A stretch of DNA of 64,000 nt from Micromonospora halophytica (GCF_900090245.1 NZ_FMDN01000003.1:453373-517372), one strand, 5' to 3'. Shown: positions 26,811 through 35,937, numbered from the stretch's first letter. Notes: generated by a model not told the origin, from the letters alone. Made by a program: numbers and translations.

Positions 26811-28316
26811 ATGCGGATGGTCTACACGTCGGCGCCGGACGACCTCTTCCTCTCCGCCCGCCAGCGGCTGGTCCGGCGGTTCGACCGCTGGGCCCGACGG
26901 CACCGCCGGCCGGTCGACCTGTTCGTCATCGAGGCGCTGCTCGACCACCGCTGGTCCGACGGTGACGGCCTGCTCGGACGATGGCAACCCGAAGATCTGG
27001 AAGGGGCGCTGCTCGACTGGTTCCCCCGCCAGGTGACGCTGCCGCCGAACCAGTGGGTCTCCGTCGCGCCGACCGTGGGCGCGTTCGTCGACTTCCTCTT
27101 CGACCAGGACCTCGCCGACCGGCGCTGCGCCGACCGGCAGCTGCTGCACGCTGCCCTGGACAAGCTCGCCGATCCGTTCGCCGACGCGATGGCAGACCAG
27201 AGCCGGTACGGGCTCGCGAAGTTCTGGACCACCCGGATGCTGGACGAGGGCATCGATCCCACCGACCAGGTGGCCGCCGAGCGGTTCATCGCCGACCTGC
27301 ACGCCGGTCGCGTCGCCGTCGACAAGGACCTGCTGAACCAGGTGATGGCCAACCACCTGCTCGGCGAGGATCCCGACCGGCACCCACCGCTACCGTTGGT
27401 GGCCGTGCCCGACGACGACACGCTCCGTGGGCTGGCCGCCGAGTCAGTTGTCGTACGCCGGATGCGGGAACTCGTGCGGTGGCTCGGTGATGGGCGGACG
27501 CTGACCAGCACCGGCCGGCTGCGGCTGGCCGACGCGCGGGAACTCGTCGCGCTGCTCGACACCGGCGACGTCGTCGACCCGGTGATCGGCGACCGGGTCT
27601 TCAAGACCGGCAGCAGCGACGAGCTGTACGTGCTCACCGTGCTGGTCGCCTGGGCCCGGGCAGCCCGCGTCGTACGGGTGGTGAAGGGGCGACTGGTGCC
27701 GGTCAAGAGCGCGGCGAAGGTGCTGGCGGACCCGCTGGCGCTGTCCCGGCGGGCGTTCACCGGGTTGTTCGAGCTCGGCGAGGCGGTCTGCGGCGGCGGG
27801 TGGGCCGAGTCGGTGCTGCGGTGGCGGTTCGACGAGGCGGTGTTCGCCGTGACCATGGCGCTGTACATCGCGCCGGAGCCTCTGGAACTCGACGAGCTGC
27901 GGGAGCTCGCCTACCAGGCGGCTTGCGACGGACTGGGGTTCACCCCCGGCACCGAGGAGCAGGAGCGGAGCTGGCGCCGGCTCGCCGACAACGACACCGA
28001 CCGTCTACTCGACCAACTGGCCACGCTCGGTGTGATCGACAGGGGCGTCGCCGCCGCACTGACCCCCATGGGTGTTGGTCTGCTCGCCGGGCACCTGCGT
28101 GAGCTGGGCGTGACCGTGCCGACCATCGACCAACTGCTGGAGGAAACCGCGGAGGTGGTGGTCGCCACCGCCACCGGGAGCCCGCCGGAAACCGCCACCG
28201 CCCTCATGCACGCCTGGTGCGCACGCAACACCGCCACCGCATCCTCGGAACTGCGCGCGCTGGCCGACCGCACCAACGACGTCGAGCACCGCCGGCTCGC
28301 CCTCGCGTACGCCTGA
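26811..28316 (+). CDS. Uncharacterised 501-residue soluble protein
   Basis: ATG at 26811 (a second ATG follows at 26817). The protein is mostly helical, without signal peptide or membrane helix. The N-terminal 110 residues are Trp/Asp-rich (RRFDRWARRHRRPVDLFVIEALLDHRW); a middle repeat-like segment contains SDELYVLTVLVAWARAARVVRVVKGRL, and the tail (about 345-500) is Ala/Leu/Glu-rich with APEPLELDELRELAY, reminiscent of helical-repeat proteins. No family recognised. It precedes a compact SF1 ATPase by 110 bp on the same strand. Confidence 0.7.
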   Translation: MRMVYTSAPDDLFLSARQRLVRRFDRWARRHRRPVDLFVIEALLDHRWSDGDGLLGRWQPEDLEGALLDWFPRQVTLPPNQWVSVAPTVGAFVDFLFDQDLADRRCADRQLLHAALDKLADPFADAMADQSRYGLAKFWTTRMLDEGIDPTDQVAAERFIADLHAGRVAVDKDLLNQVMANHLLGEDPDRHPPLPLVAVPDDDTLRGLAAESVVVRRMRELVRWLGDGRTLTSTGRLRLADARELVALLDTGDVVDPVIGDRVFKTGSSDELYVLTVLVAWARAARVVRVVKGRLVPVKSAAKVLADPLALSRRAFTGLFELGEAVCGGGWAESVLRWRFDEAVFAVTMALYIAPEPLELDELRELAYQAACDGLGFTPGTEEQERSWRRLADNDTDRLLDQLATLGVIDRGVAAALTPMGVGLLAGHLRELGVTVPTIDQLLEETAEVVVATATGSPPETATALMHAWCARNTATASSELRALADRTNDVEHRRLALAYA

Positions 28317-28426
28317 ACCGGCGCACCGCATCCGGATCGAACCGCGCCCGGTCCGGTACGCGTCAGGCCGGGCTCGTATGGTGACGGGACCGCTGCCAGG
28401 GGTGGCAGCCGTGCGGGAGGTGGTCG

Positions 28427-29740
28427 ATGCGCGCCACGTTGGCGGTGCCGCCCGCCGTCGAGGCGGAGCAGGTCATCACCGCCGTCCTCGCCGACCTGCG
28501 CTCCGGCGTACACCGGGGCGTGGTCGTCGACTCCCCGCCCGGGGCCGGCAAGTCCACGCTCGTCGTCCGCGCCGCCGTCGAGCTGGCCGCCGCCGGTGAG
28601 CCGCTGATCATCGTGGCGCAGACCAACGAGCAGGTCGACGACCTCATCGACCGGCTCGCCCGCAAGGCCCCAGAGCTGCGTATCGGCCGGCTGTCCGCCG
28701 GTGACTACCAGCCGTCCGAGCGGGTGAAGGGCCACGAGTCGGTCCGGGTCGCCGCCAAGGTCGCCGACCTCGGCGGTCCGGCGGTCGTCATCGGTACGGC
28801 CGCCAAGTGGGCCACGGTCACCGAGGGCTGCTGGCCGTGGGCGATCGTTGACGAGGCGTACCAGATGCGCTCGGACGCCCTGCTGCGCGTGGCCGGCAGG
28901 TTCGAGCGGGCGCTGTTCGTCGGTGACCCGGGGCAGCTCGACCCGTTCTCCACCGTCGAGACCGGGCGCTGGACGGGCCTGACCTGGGATCCGATGCAGG
29001 CGGCGGTCGCGGTGCTGCTGCGGCACAACCCGCAGCTGCCGGTGCACCGGCTGCCGGTGTCGTGGCGGCTGCCCGCGTCGGCGGCCCCGGTGGTCGCGCA
29101 GGCGTTCTACCCGTTCACCGGTTTCCGCGCCGGCACCGGCCCGGCCGAGCGGGCGCTGGCGTTCACCGGGCCCGGGCCGGGCGATCCGCTCGACGTAGCG
29201 GTGGAGACGGCCGCGGCGACCGGCTGGGCGCTGCACGAGCTGCCGGCCCGGCACACTGTGCGTACCGACGCGGAGGCGGCCTCGGCCTGCGCGGCGCTGG
29301 CGCTGCGGGTGCTGGCCCGGGGTGCGGTCGCGGTCAGCGAGCACGCGCCGGCCGGCTCGCCGGTCACCGCCGACCGGATCGCCATCGGCGCCGCGCACCG
29401 CGACCAGGTCGCCGCCATCCGCGCCCGCCTCGGCGAGGCCGGGGCGGGCGTCACCGTCGACACCGCCAACCGGCTCCAGGGCCGCGAGTACGACCTGACG
29501 ATCGTGCTGCACCCGCTGTCGGGGCGGCGGGACGCGACCACGTTCCACCTGGAGTCGGGGCGGCTCTGCGTGCTGGCGTCCCGGCACCGGCACGCCTGCG
29601 TCGTGGTGGCCCGGTCGGGCATCGGCGAACTGCTGGACGCGCACCCGTCGACGGAGACGGTGCACCTGGACGTGCCGGTGAAGTTCCCGGACGGGTGGGC
29701 CGCCAACCACACCATGCTCACCCACCTGGGCGGGACGTAA
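28427..29740 (+). CDS. Compact SF1-type helicase/ATPase
   Basis: A 437-residue P-loop protein of the AAA_11/AAA_12 (Upf1-like SF1) class. Motifs: Walker A SPPGAGKST (about 36-44), IVAQTNEQVDDL (Ia), AIVDEAYQM (Walker B), VGDPGQL (III), PVSWRLP (IV), DTANRLQGREYDLTIV (V) and LASRHRHACVVV (VI). It lacks extra nuclease or accessory domains, and at 437 residues is about half a usual UvrD-like helicase. ATG 28427 has GGGAGG upstream. It may work with the unknown protein just upstream. Confidence 0.85.
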   Translation: MRATLAVPPAVEAEQVITAVLADLRSGVHRGVVVDSPPGAGKSTLVVRAAVELAAAGEPLIIVAQTNEQVDDLIDRLARKAPELRIGRLSAGDYQPSERVKGHESVRVAAKVADLGGPAVVIGTAAKWATVTEGCWPWAIVDEAYQMRSDALLRVAGRFERALFVGDPGQLDPFSTVETGRWTGLTWDPMQAAVAVLLRHNPQLPVHRLPVSWRLPASAAPVVAQAFYPFTGFRAGTGPAERALAFTGPGPGDPLDVAVETAAATGWALHELPARHTVRTDAEAASACAALALRVLARGAVAVSEHAPAGSPVTADRIAIGAAHRDQVAAIRARLGEAGAGVTVDTANRLQGREYDLTIVLHPLSGRRDATTFHLESGRLCVLASRHRHACVVVARSGIGELLDAHPSTETVHLDVPVKFPDGWAANHTMLTHLGGT

Positions 29741-29762
29741 CCGGTCCACCGGTCCGGTGGGT

Positions 29763-30452
29763 TCAGGCGGCGCGTCCGAGGCTGCGGCTCAGCCCCTGGA
29801 ACTCCTGGTCGAGGAGGACACCCGCCTCCGCCCCGGTGACCTCCTTCAGCAGATCCATCAGACACAGGCAGTTCGCCGCCGCCGCCCCGCGCAGCATGCA
29901 GGTCAGGACACCGAGGAGCCGTAGCGCTCGTGCCGCCGCCCTGAGTTGTGTCAACGGCGGCACGGGCGCGCGTGCGGCCACGGCTGCGGCGAGTTGGCCG
30001 GCGAGGGTGGGCACCGAGATCGCCGAGAGGGCTTCGGTCACCGTCTCGCCAGTCGATCGCCGTAGTGTGGCGTCGACTTCCAGAAGGTGCCGGGCCGCGT
30101 ACGCCAGTCGTGCGCAGTTGGCGGTGCGCATCCACGGGTGGCCCCGCTCGTAGGCCCTGTCACCGACCAGATCCCGGATGTTTCGCTCGACCGATCGTCG
30201 CCAGGCGTCGTTGTCGATCCTCGCTCGTAGCCGTGCGGCGGATTCGGAAGGCCGATCCGCTCTCCGCGAAGGTGGCCCACCGAGCATGTCCAGCAGATCC
30301 CCGATCGGCTCCGGCCCGCCGCCCGAGGGCGGCTTCCAGGTGACACCTGTCGAGGGAATCCGCGGGTAGCGGTGCTGGTAGCAGGGCGCGTTCCTGACAG
30401 GTCTCCGGCACGGACGGCTGTCGAGCCTCGGCTCTCCGCATCTGAAGGTCAT
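29763..30452 (-). CDS. Hypothetical protein with short Cys/His N-terminal motif
   Basis: A 229-residue protein, function unrecognised. The N-terminus CGEPRLDSRPCRRP...CYQHR could bind a metal. The rest is helical and Arg/Ala-rich, with a Cys-containing segment LTCMLRGAAAANCLCLMDLLKE near the end. It is divergent from the Tat-protein operon at 30660 across a 207-bp AT-richer gap. Codon use is somewhat less GC-biased than neighbours. Confidence 0.55.
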   Translation of the reverse strand: MTFRCGEPRLDSRPCRRPVRNAPCYQHRYPRIPSTGVTWKPPSGGGPEPIGDLLDMLGGPPSRRADRPSESAARLRARIDNDAWRRSVERNIRDLVGDRAYERGHPWMRTANCARLAYAARHLLEVDATLRRSTGETVTEALSAISVPTLAGQLAAAVAARAPVPPLTQLRAAARALRLLGVLTCMLRGAAAANCLCLMDLLKEVTGAEAGVLLDQEFQGLSRSLGRAA

Positions 30453-30597
30453 AGAAACATGCTGATATCAACCGAGGGTAATTTCAATATGACGAACAGT
30501 AGTTCCTGGTGGCGGGGTGGACCGCGGTGGGCGCGTGAATGCCGTGCCCGGCAGGCACAGGAATGCCTGTTCACGCCGCCCATGATCACCGCGTTTA

Positions 30598-30615
30598 CTG
30601 TCGGCGTCCCGACAG
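30598..30615. promoter_or_regulatory. Operator-like palindrome upstream of Tat-protein operon
   Basis: CTGTCG-GCGTCC-CGACAG, identical in half-sites and spacing to the core of the palindrome at 21679-21696. It lies 44 bp before the ATG of the Tat-secreted protein, inside an AT-richer patch (30453-30659) with a possible -10 at CTATAG (30643-30648). Probable operator; regulator unknown. Confidence 0.62.
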
Positions 30616-30659
30616 CAGAGCCGTATCAGTGATCTATATCGGTCTATAGAGTCCGTCGC

Positions 30660-31352
30660 ATGGACCACAACGGACACCCGCTCTCCCGCCGCTGGCTGCT
30701 CGCCGGCGCGGCGGCGGCCTCGGCGGTCACCGTCGCCGGCGTGGCCGCCCGACCGGCCGCCGCCACGGCGGCCCCGACCCGCACCACCACCCCGCTGGTC
30801 GTCCGCGACGGGATCGCCACCGCACAGCTGCGCACGGTGGACGGCGCGGTGGCCCGGTTCCAGACCGACTTCCACGAACGCCTCGCCGGCTGGCTGGCGT
30901 TCTGGTCGGCGAACTCGCCCCGCTCGTGGAGCGTGCCGGTCGAGGTGGTCGCCTCGGTCGGCGCGGACGGCGACACCCTCACCCTGCACACCGTCCGCCA
31001 CCGGTACGGCGTCCAGCTGCGCGACGGCTTCGCCGCCGGCCGGGTCGACGCCGCCTGGTGGGGCACCCTCGCCAGCCTGCACCACCACTTCCCGACGGTC
31101 CGCGCACTGCCCGACGGGAGCCTGCGGGTGGTGGACGGGGCCGGCGGCTGGACGGGCTCGTCCGCCCAGGTCGCCTTCGCCGGCGCGGCGCTGCGCGAGC
31201 TGTGGGGGCAGCAGCCGACCGGCTGGCAGGAGCACGCCAACCGGGTGCTCCGCCGGGCCGGGCACCGGACGGACGTCGCCTCCCGGGCCGGTTGGGCCGC
31301 GTTCACCAGGGCCAGCCTGCGCCGCGGGCTGGGCACCGAATCGTACGAGTGA
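30660..31352 (+). CDS. Tat-exported protein of unknown function
   Basis: A 230-residue protein. The N-terminus SRRWLLAGAAAASAVTVAGVAARPAAA is a twin-arginine signal with cleavage probable around residue 36. The mature part has conserved-looking aromatic blocks, FHERLAGWLAFW, DAAWWGTLASLHHHFP and ALRELWGQ, and is short of Cys. Family not recognised. It is the first of three tightly spaced genes (13-bp gap to the next) and carries the CTGTCG-N6-CGACAG palindrome upstream. Tat export suggests a cofactor or fast-folding protein. Confidence 0.7.
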   Translation: MDHNGHPLSRRWLLAGAAAASAVTVAGVAARPAAATAAPTRTTTPLVVRDGIATAQLRTVDGAVARFQTDFHERLAGWLAFWSANSPRSWSVPVEVVASVGADGDTLTLHTVRHRYGVQLRDGFAAGRVDAAWWGTLASLHHHFPTVRALPDGSLRVVDGAGGWTGSSAQVAFAGAALRELWGQQPTGWQEHANRVLRRAGHRTDVASRAGWAAFTRASLRRGLGTESYE

Positions 31353-31365
31353 TCGGAGACACGAC

Positions 31366-31626
31366 ATGGCCCGCAACGAGTTCCGCTTCGTCGTCGACGG
31401 CGTCGACCTCACCCCGGATCAGCAGAGCCACATCGCCGGGGAGATCCAGAAGGCCGGCCTGGCCGCCCTGTCGAGCGCCGGGGCCAAGCTGGCCACCCCG
31501 CTCGCCCTCGGCCACGCCAACCTCAAGCTCCGCCCCGAGTGGTACGGGATCTGGGTCATCGACGGCCCGTTCGCCGAGGACCTCGGCCAGAAGATCAACG
31601 ACCTCGGATTCTGGATGCCCCGGTGA
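31366..31626 (+). CDS. Small 86-residue protein, unknown
   Basis: Starts MARNEFRFVVDGVDLTPDQQSHIAGEIQKAGL; two helices and two strands predicted by eye; ends LGQKINDLGFWMPR. The pattern F.VDGVDL..DQ..I...IQ.AGL...A recurs in small actinobacterial proteins encoded next to RiPP-like or Cys-rich genes. No leader cleavage motif was identified. Its stop overlaps the next gene's GTG (31623), so they are coupled. Confidence 0.62.
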   Translation: MARNEFRFVVDGVDLTPDQQSHIAGEIQKAGLAALSSAGAKLATPLALGHANLKLRPEWYGIWVIDGPFAEDLGQKINDLGFWMPR

Positions 31627-32027
31627 CCGAGCCGGCCCGCCGGCCGGATCCGCCGGAGCGGATGTGCCCGAGCACCTCCGCGGCCAACGCCACGGTCTTC
31701 CTCGGCATGATCAGCCCGGCGGGCCGGGTCGCCTACGTCACCCCGCAGGTCCCGGCCGAGGTCGCGCTCGCCGTGCCCGTCGAGGCGGGCACCCCGGTCG
31801 AGGCCCGCTACCGGCTCGCCGGCCCCTGCATCACCTCGTCCTGCGGCTTCTGGACCGGCGACCACTGTGGCCTCGGGGCCCGCGTCGTGGAGTCCTACCG
31901 GGAGGTGGCCGACCCGGCCGAACCGGAGCTGCCCAAGTGCGCAATCCGGCGGACCTGCCGGTGGTACGCCGAGCAGGGGCCGGCGGCCTGCCCCGCCTGC
32001 TCCCACGTCGTCACCGACGCCCGCTGA
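31623..32027 (+). CDS. Cys-rich small protein (metal or Fe-S binding candidate)
   Basis: A 134-residue protein from GTG 31623, overlapping the previous gene by 4 bp. Nine Cys: one near residue 15 (ERMCPS) and eight in the second half (GPCITSSCGFWTGDHCG, CAIRRTCRWYAEQGPAACPAC). The spacing CxxxxC and CxxC fits a cluster- or zinc-binding site; the tail resembles small ferredoxin-like domains seen beside RiPP genes. No signal peptide. Function inferred only as a partner of the two upstream genes. Confidence 0.62.
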   Translation: MTEPARRPDPPERMCPSTSAANATVFLGMISPAGRVAYVTPQVPAEVALAVPVEAGTPVEARYRLAGPCITSSCGFWTGDHCGLGARVVESYREVADPAEPELPKCAIRRTCRWYAEQGPAACPACSHVVTDAR

Positions 32028-32160
32028 GTGGTGAACCCGTCACCGTCGATCATCAGGGTCCCCGGTCGTGGGGATCGGGGCCGGCGGCGGTGGCCGTGGA
32101 CGCGGAATGTCGGCGGTGGTTGCTTCACTTGAGGCCGGGCGACCGGACGGGGGAGCAGGG

Positions 32161-32661
32161 ATGACCGAGGTGCGCATCACACCGTGGGACGAGGACGACC
32201 TGGCGCTGCTGCGGCGGCTCAACGCGCCGGAGATCCGCCACCACACCGGCGGTCCGGAGACCGACGAGCAGGTGCTCGCCCGGCACGAACGCTACGTCCG
32301 GTTCGCCGGCACCGGCCAGGGCGTCATGTTCACCGTCGTGCTGCCCGACGGGGCGAAGGCCGGCAGCGTCGGCTACTGGGAGCGGGTCTGGCGCGACGAG
32401 CCGGTCTACGAGATGGGCTGGGCGATCCTGCCCGAGCATCAGGGGCGCGGCCTGGCCACCGCAGCCGTCCGGGCGGTCGTCGCCGAGGCCGCCGCGCGCC
32501 GACGGCACCGCTGGGCGCACGCGTACCCGTCGGTGGACAACCCGGCCTCGAACGCGGTCTGCCGCAAGGCCGGCTTCACCCTGCTCGGCGAGACCGAGTT
32601 CGAGTACCCGCCCGGGCACCTGATGCGCTCCAACGACTGGCGGATCGACCTGAGCGCCTGA
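32161..32661 (+). CDS. GNAT family N-acetyltransferase
   Basis: A 166-residue GNAT enzyme. VYEMGWAILPEHQGRGLATAAVRAV contains the Q/RxxGxG/A acetyl-CoA motif; HAYPSVDNPASNAVCRKAGFTLLGE is the RimJ/RimL-type C-terminal half. ATG 32161 follows GGGGGAGCAGGG. Substrate unknown; RimJ/L-type members acetylate ribosomal protein N-termini or small amines. Confidence 0.87.
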   Translation: MTEVRITPWDEDDLALLRRLNAPEIRHHTGGPETDEQVLARHERYVRFAGTGQGVMFTVVLPDGAKAGSVGYWERVWRDEPVYEMGWAILPEHQGRGLATAAVRAVVAEAAARRRHRWAHAYPSVDNPASNAVCRKAGFTLLGETEFEYPPGHLMRSNDWRIDLSA

Positions 32662-32758
32662 CACCACGGCGCGACGGCGAGCGGGTGAGTCAGGTGGGTG
32701 GTGGATACGCGCAGGAGCAGGGCCGGGCGTCCGAGACCCGCCGGGCACCCGCGGATCC

Positions 32759-33610
32759 TCAGGCGGGGAGGTAGTCGAAGGTGTCCGGGTCCGGCCCCTG
32801 CCGCCCGGCCTCACCCCTGTCCAGCCCGGTGATCCGTTCCATCGTCGCGTCGTCCAGGTCGAAGACGAAGATGTGGAAGTTCTCCTCGATCCGCTTCGGC
32901 GTGGTCGACTTCGGGAAGACGATGTCGCCGCGCTGCACGTGCCAGCGGAGCACCACCTGGGCCACCGTGCGGCCCAGTTCCTCGGCGATGTCCACCAGGG
33001 TCGGGTCGTCGAGGACCTTCCCCTGGGCGATCGGCGACCACGCCTCCGTCGGGATCCCGTGCGCCCGGCCGTACGCTCGCACGTCGGCGTTGCCGAAGTA
33101 CGGGTGCACCTCGATCTGGTTCACCGCGGGCACCACCTCGGCCTCGGCGGCCAGCCGCTCCAGGTGCGCGACCTGGAAGTTGGACACGCCGATCGAGCGG
33201 GCCCGGCCGTCGCGCCGGAACTCCTCCAGCGTCCGCCAGGTGGACACGAAGTCGCCGTCGTAGCGGGTGGGCAGCGGCCAGTGGATCAGGAACAGGTCGA
33301 TGTGGTCCATCCTCAGCGCGGCCAGCGTCGAGTCGAACGCCCTGCGGGCGTCGTCCGGGCGGTGGAAACCGTTGTTGAGCTTGCTGGTCACGAAGACCTC
33401 GCGCCGGTCCAGTCCGGAGCGGCGGATCGCCTCGCCGACCTCGGCCTCGTTGCCGTACATCTCGGCGGTGTCGATGTGCCGGTAGCCGATCTCCAGGGCC
33501 TTGCCCACCGCCTCGACGGTGTCCTTCGGCTCGATCTGGTACACCCCGAAGCCGAGCTGCGGGATGGTGTTGCCGTCGTTCAGGGCGATGTCGGGAATCG
33601 TGTTCGCCAT
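32759..33610 (-). CDS. Aldo/keto reductase (AKR5-like)
   Basis: A 283-residue (alpha/beta)8 NADPH-dependent oxidoreductase. Signatures: GYRHIDTAEMYGNE (catalytic Asp and Tyr), FVTSKLNN (Lys), IDLFLIHWPLP (His), IGVSNFQVAHLERL, and the cofactor motif IVFPKSTTPKRIEEN. Length and motifs fit 2,5-diketo-gluconate-reductase-like AKRs. Start MANTIPDI at 33610; an upstream in-frame extension lacks AKR features. A second, 260-residue AKR lies at 62682-63464. Confidence 0.93.
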   Translation of the reverse strand: MANTIPDIALNDGNTIPQLGFGVYQIEPKDTVEAVGKALEIGYRHIDTAEMYGNEAEVGEAIRRSGLDRREVFVTSKLNNGFHRPDDARRAFDSTLAALRMDHIDLFLIHWPLPTRYDGDFVSTWRTLEEFRRDGRARSIGVSNFQVAHLERLAAEAEVVPAVNQIEVHPYFGNADVRAYGRAHGIPTEAWSPIAQGKVLDDPTLVDIAEELGRTVAQVVLRWHVQRGDIVFPKSTTPKRIEENFHIFVFDLDDATMERITGLDRGEAGRQGPDPDTFDYLPA

Positions 33611-33739
33611 CCGGGTTCTTCTCCCATCGTCAGGTACGCCCGGTTCGCACCGTGACGGCGTCCACCGGGCGCGTGCCACCGGACAGGAATACCCGGCCGG
33701 GCCGTACGCTCACGGCCCGACCGGGTGATCGGCGACAGG

Positions 33740-34921
33740 TCAGCCCCAGATGGCGCCCGCCCACTCGGGGTGGTCGACGAACGGGTTGCGGTTGCCCTGC
33801 CAGCGCTCGTAGATGCGCTGGTTGCGACGCTTCTCGAAGGCGTCCGGCGGGTCCTGGGCGTGCCACTGCAGCAGCACCGACTGCCGGCCCAGGTACGGCG
33901 CGGTGCCGTTGGAGACGTAGTTGTTCATCTCCAGGTTCGGCCAGCCGTCGTTGCCCTCGTACCGGATCGCCATGTACATGATCATGCGGGCCACGTCGCC
34001 CTTGACCGCGTTGCGCGGCTCGAACGAGTCGGCGTCGGTGTAGCAGCCCGGCGCCTCGGCGACCGCGCTGCCGCCGGTGTCGAAGTCCTTGTTGCCGCGC
34101 AGCGAGTTGACCGAGGCGTCCGTGGGGCGCAGGTGGTGCACGTCGGTGCCCGGCCCGGTGGTGGTGCCGAAGTCACCGTGCGACTTGGCCCAGACGTGCT
34201 CGCGGTTCCAGTCGTCGACCCCGCCGCCGTTGCGGGTCTTGCTCTGTGAGCGGCCGGTGTAGAGCAGGATCACGTTGTTGGCGTTGGCCGGGTCCTGGTC
34301 GGTGTCCCGCAGTGCGTCCCAGACCTGGGAGTACGAGAGCTTCGTCTGGTTCCGGATGATCGAGTGCAGCGAGCTGCGCAGCGCGGTGCCGGTCTTGCCC
34401 ATCGCGTTCGCGTAGTAGGTCGAGTCGTACGGGCCGCCGGTCGAGGTCGGTGACGGCGAGGCGGTGGGCGACGGCGCGGTGCCGCCCAGGCTCATCGCGG
34501 TCGGGCTCTTCAACCCGCCGTGGCTGAAGTACGCGGTCAGCGTCCCGGTGGCGGTGATCTGCCTGCCCCGCAGCGACGGGTTGGTCAGCAGCCCGAAGCT
34601 GCTCCGGTACGCCGAGGTGACCTGGACGTAGAGCATCCGGCCGGTGCTGGTCTCGCCGGCGGCGTCGGCGATGGCGATCGCGTAGTCGGCGGTGTAGTTC
34701 GAGGTGATGACGGTGGTCGAGGCGACGGGTTGCCCGATCACGTAGCCGGTGACGGTGGCGGTCCGGCCGTCCTGTGCGGCCAGTGCCTGCGCCACGGTCA
34801 GGGTGGCCGCCGCGGACGCCGACGTCGCGGCCACCGCAACCGAGGCCACCAGGGTGACGGCGAGGGCGAACGCCGTGACCAGCCGCCCGGGTCGCGGGCG
34901 GGTGGAGCTCTTCGTATCCAT
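33740..34921 (-). CDS. Secreted endonuclease I family nuclease
   Basis: A 393-residue extracellular protein. A Sec signal (about 14-37: RLVTAFALAVTLVASVAVAATSASA) is followed by an OB-like domain (about 38-145) common in secreted nucleases, a Ser/Pro/Thr linker, and an endonuclease I domain (about 165-393) with DDWNREHVWAKSHGDFG and TDVHHLRPTD, which carry the catalytic His and metal ligands. It probably degrades environmental DNA/RNA for phosphate. Start at 34921 gives the correct signal. Confidence 0.9.
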   Translation of the reverse strand: MDTKSSTRPRPGRLVTAFALAVTLVASVAVAATSASAAATLTVAQALAAQDGRTATVTGYVIGQPVASTTVITSNYTADYAIAIADAAGETSTGRMLYVQVTSAYRSSFGLLTNPSLRGRQITATGTLTAYFSHGGLKSPTAMSLGGTAPSPTASPSPTSTGGPYDSTYYANAMGKTGTALRSSLHSIIRNQTKLSYSQVWDALRDTDQDPANANNVILLYTGRSQSKTRNGGGVDDWNREHVWAKSHGDFGTTTGPGTDVHHLRPTDASVNSLRGNKDFDTGGSAVAEAPGCYTDADSFEPRNAVKGDVARMIMYMAIRYEGNDGWPNLEMNNYVSNGTAPYLGRQSVLLQWHAQDPPDAFEKRRNQRIYERWQGNRNPFVDHPEWAGAIWG

Positions 34922-34977
34922 GGCTGGCGATGTTAACGGGATCGGGGCGGCCGGTGGGAGAGCGGCGACGTTAATTC

Positions 34978-35937
34978 TCAGTGGCGGGTGGTGTCGAACA
35001 GCACCGGCCAGGGCCGGGCCGACGGCACGATCGGGGCCGGCGGTGGCGGCTCCTCGGCGGCCAGCACCTCGACGGCGAGCTGGCCGAACATCACAGCCGC
35101 CGGATGCGCCGAGCGGTCCGGCCAGGCCGCCGACGTCCGCTTCGCCAGGGGCGCGCCGGCGAGCGGACGCCACGCGATCCGAGGCTCCCGCCGGGCGGAC
35201 GCCGCCGGTTCCAACGCCACCGCCCCACCCGCCAGCAGCAGACCGAAGATGAACTCGGGGTTACGGGCCGGGCGTACCCGGCGGGGCGTGAATCCGTGCC
35301 GGCGGCAGACGTCCAGGACGTGGTCGTACCAGCCGGGCGCGGTGGTCCGGGGCGGACCGACCAGATCCAGCCCGGCCAGGTCGGCCAGCGCCACCTCACG
35401 CGGTCGGGCCAGCGGCGACGCCCGGGGCAGCAGCACCCCCACCGGTACGTCCACCGGCGGACCGAAGCGTAGCCCGTCCGCCCGCACCGGGTGGTGCAGC
35501 AGCCCTGCGTCGAGCCGCCCCTCGGCGAGCATCCGCACCTGCTCGCCGCTGGTCAGCTCGTGCAGGTCGACGTCGAGCCCGGGCGCGGCGGCGGCGAGCC
35601 GGTCCAGCAGCGCGCGCAGCGTCACCGCCGGGGTCTCCGGCGGCACCCCGGCCCGGAAGACGCCGAGCGCGCCCTCGCGGATCTGGCGCATCAGATGGCG
35701 TACCCGGCGTTCCCCGGCCAGCAGATCGTCGGCCTCACCGAGCAGTAGCTGGCCGGCGGTGGTGAGCCGGACCTGCCGGCGGGACCGGTCGAACAGCTCC
35801 ACCGCCAGCTCCCGCTCCAGCCGCTGGATCGACTGGCTCAGCGGCGGCTGCGCCATGCCCAACACCTCGGCCGCTCGGCCGAAGTGCAGCTCGCGGGCGA
35901 CCACCACGAAGTGCCGCAGGTGGCGGAGCAGGTCCAC
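34978..35937 (-). CDS. LysR family transcriptional regulator
   Basis: A 319-residue regulator. The N-terminal winged helix-turn-helix (about 3-60: HFVVVARELHFGRAAEVLGMAQPPLSQSIQRLERELAVELFDRS) is standard; the C-terminal part is a periplasmic-binding-like effector domain. It is divergent from the beta-lactamase-like gene at 35975 with 37 bp between starts, the classic LysR target arrangement, resembling AmpR-AmpC control. No clear T-N11-A box was picked out. Confidence 0.93.
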   Translation of the reverse strand: MDLLRHLRHFVVVARELHFGRAAEVLGMAQPPLSQSIQRLERELAVELFDRSRRQVRLTTAGQLLLGEADDLLAGERRVRHLMRQIREGALGVFRAGVPPETPAVTLRALLDRLAAAAPGLDVDLHELTSGEQVRMLAEGRLDAGLLHHPVRADGLRFGPPVDVPVGVLLPRASPLARPREVALADLAGLDLVGPPRTTAPGWYDHVLDVCRRHGFTPRRVRPARNPEFIFGLLLAGGAVALEPAASARREPRIAWRPLAGAPLAKRTSAAWPDRSAHPAAVMFGQLAVEVLAAEEPPPPAPIVPSARPWPVLFDTTRH

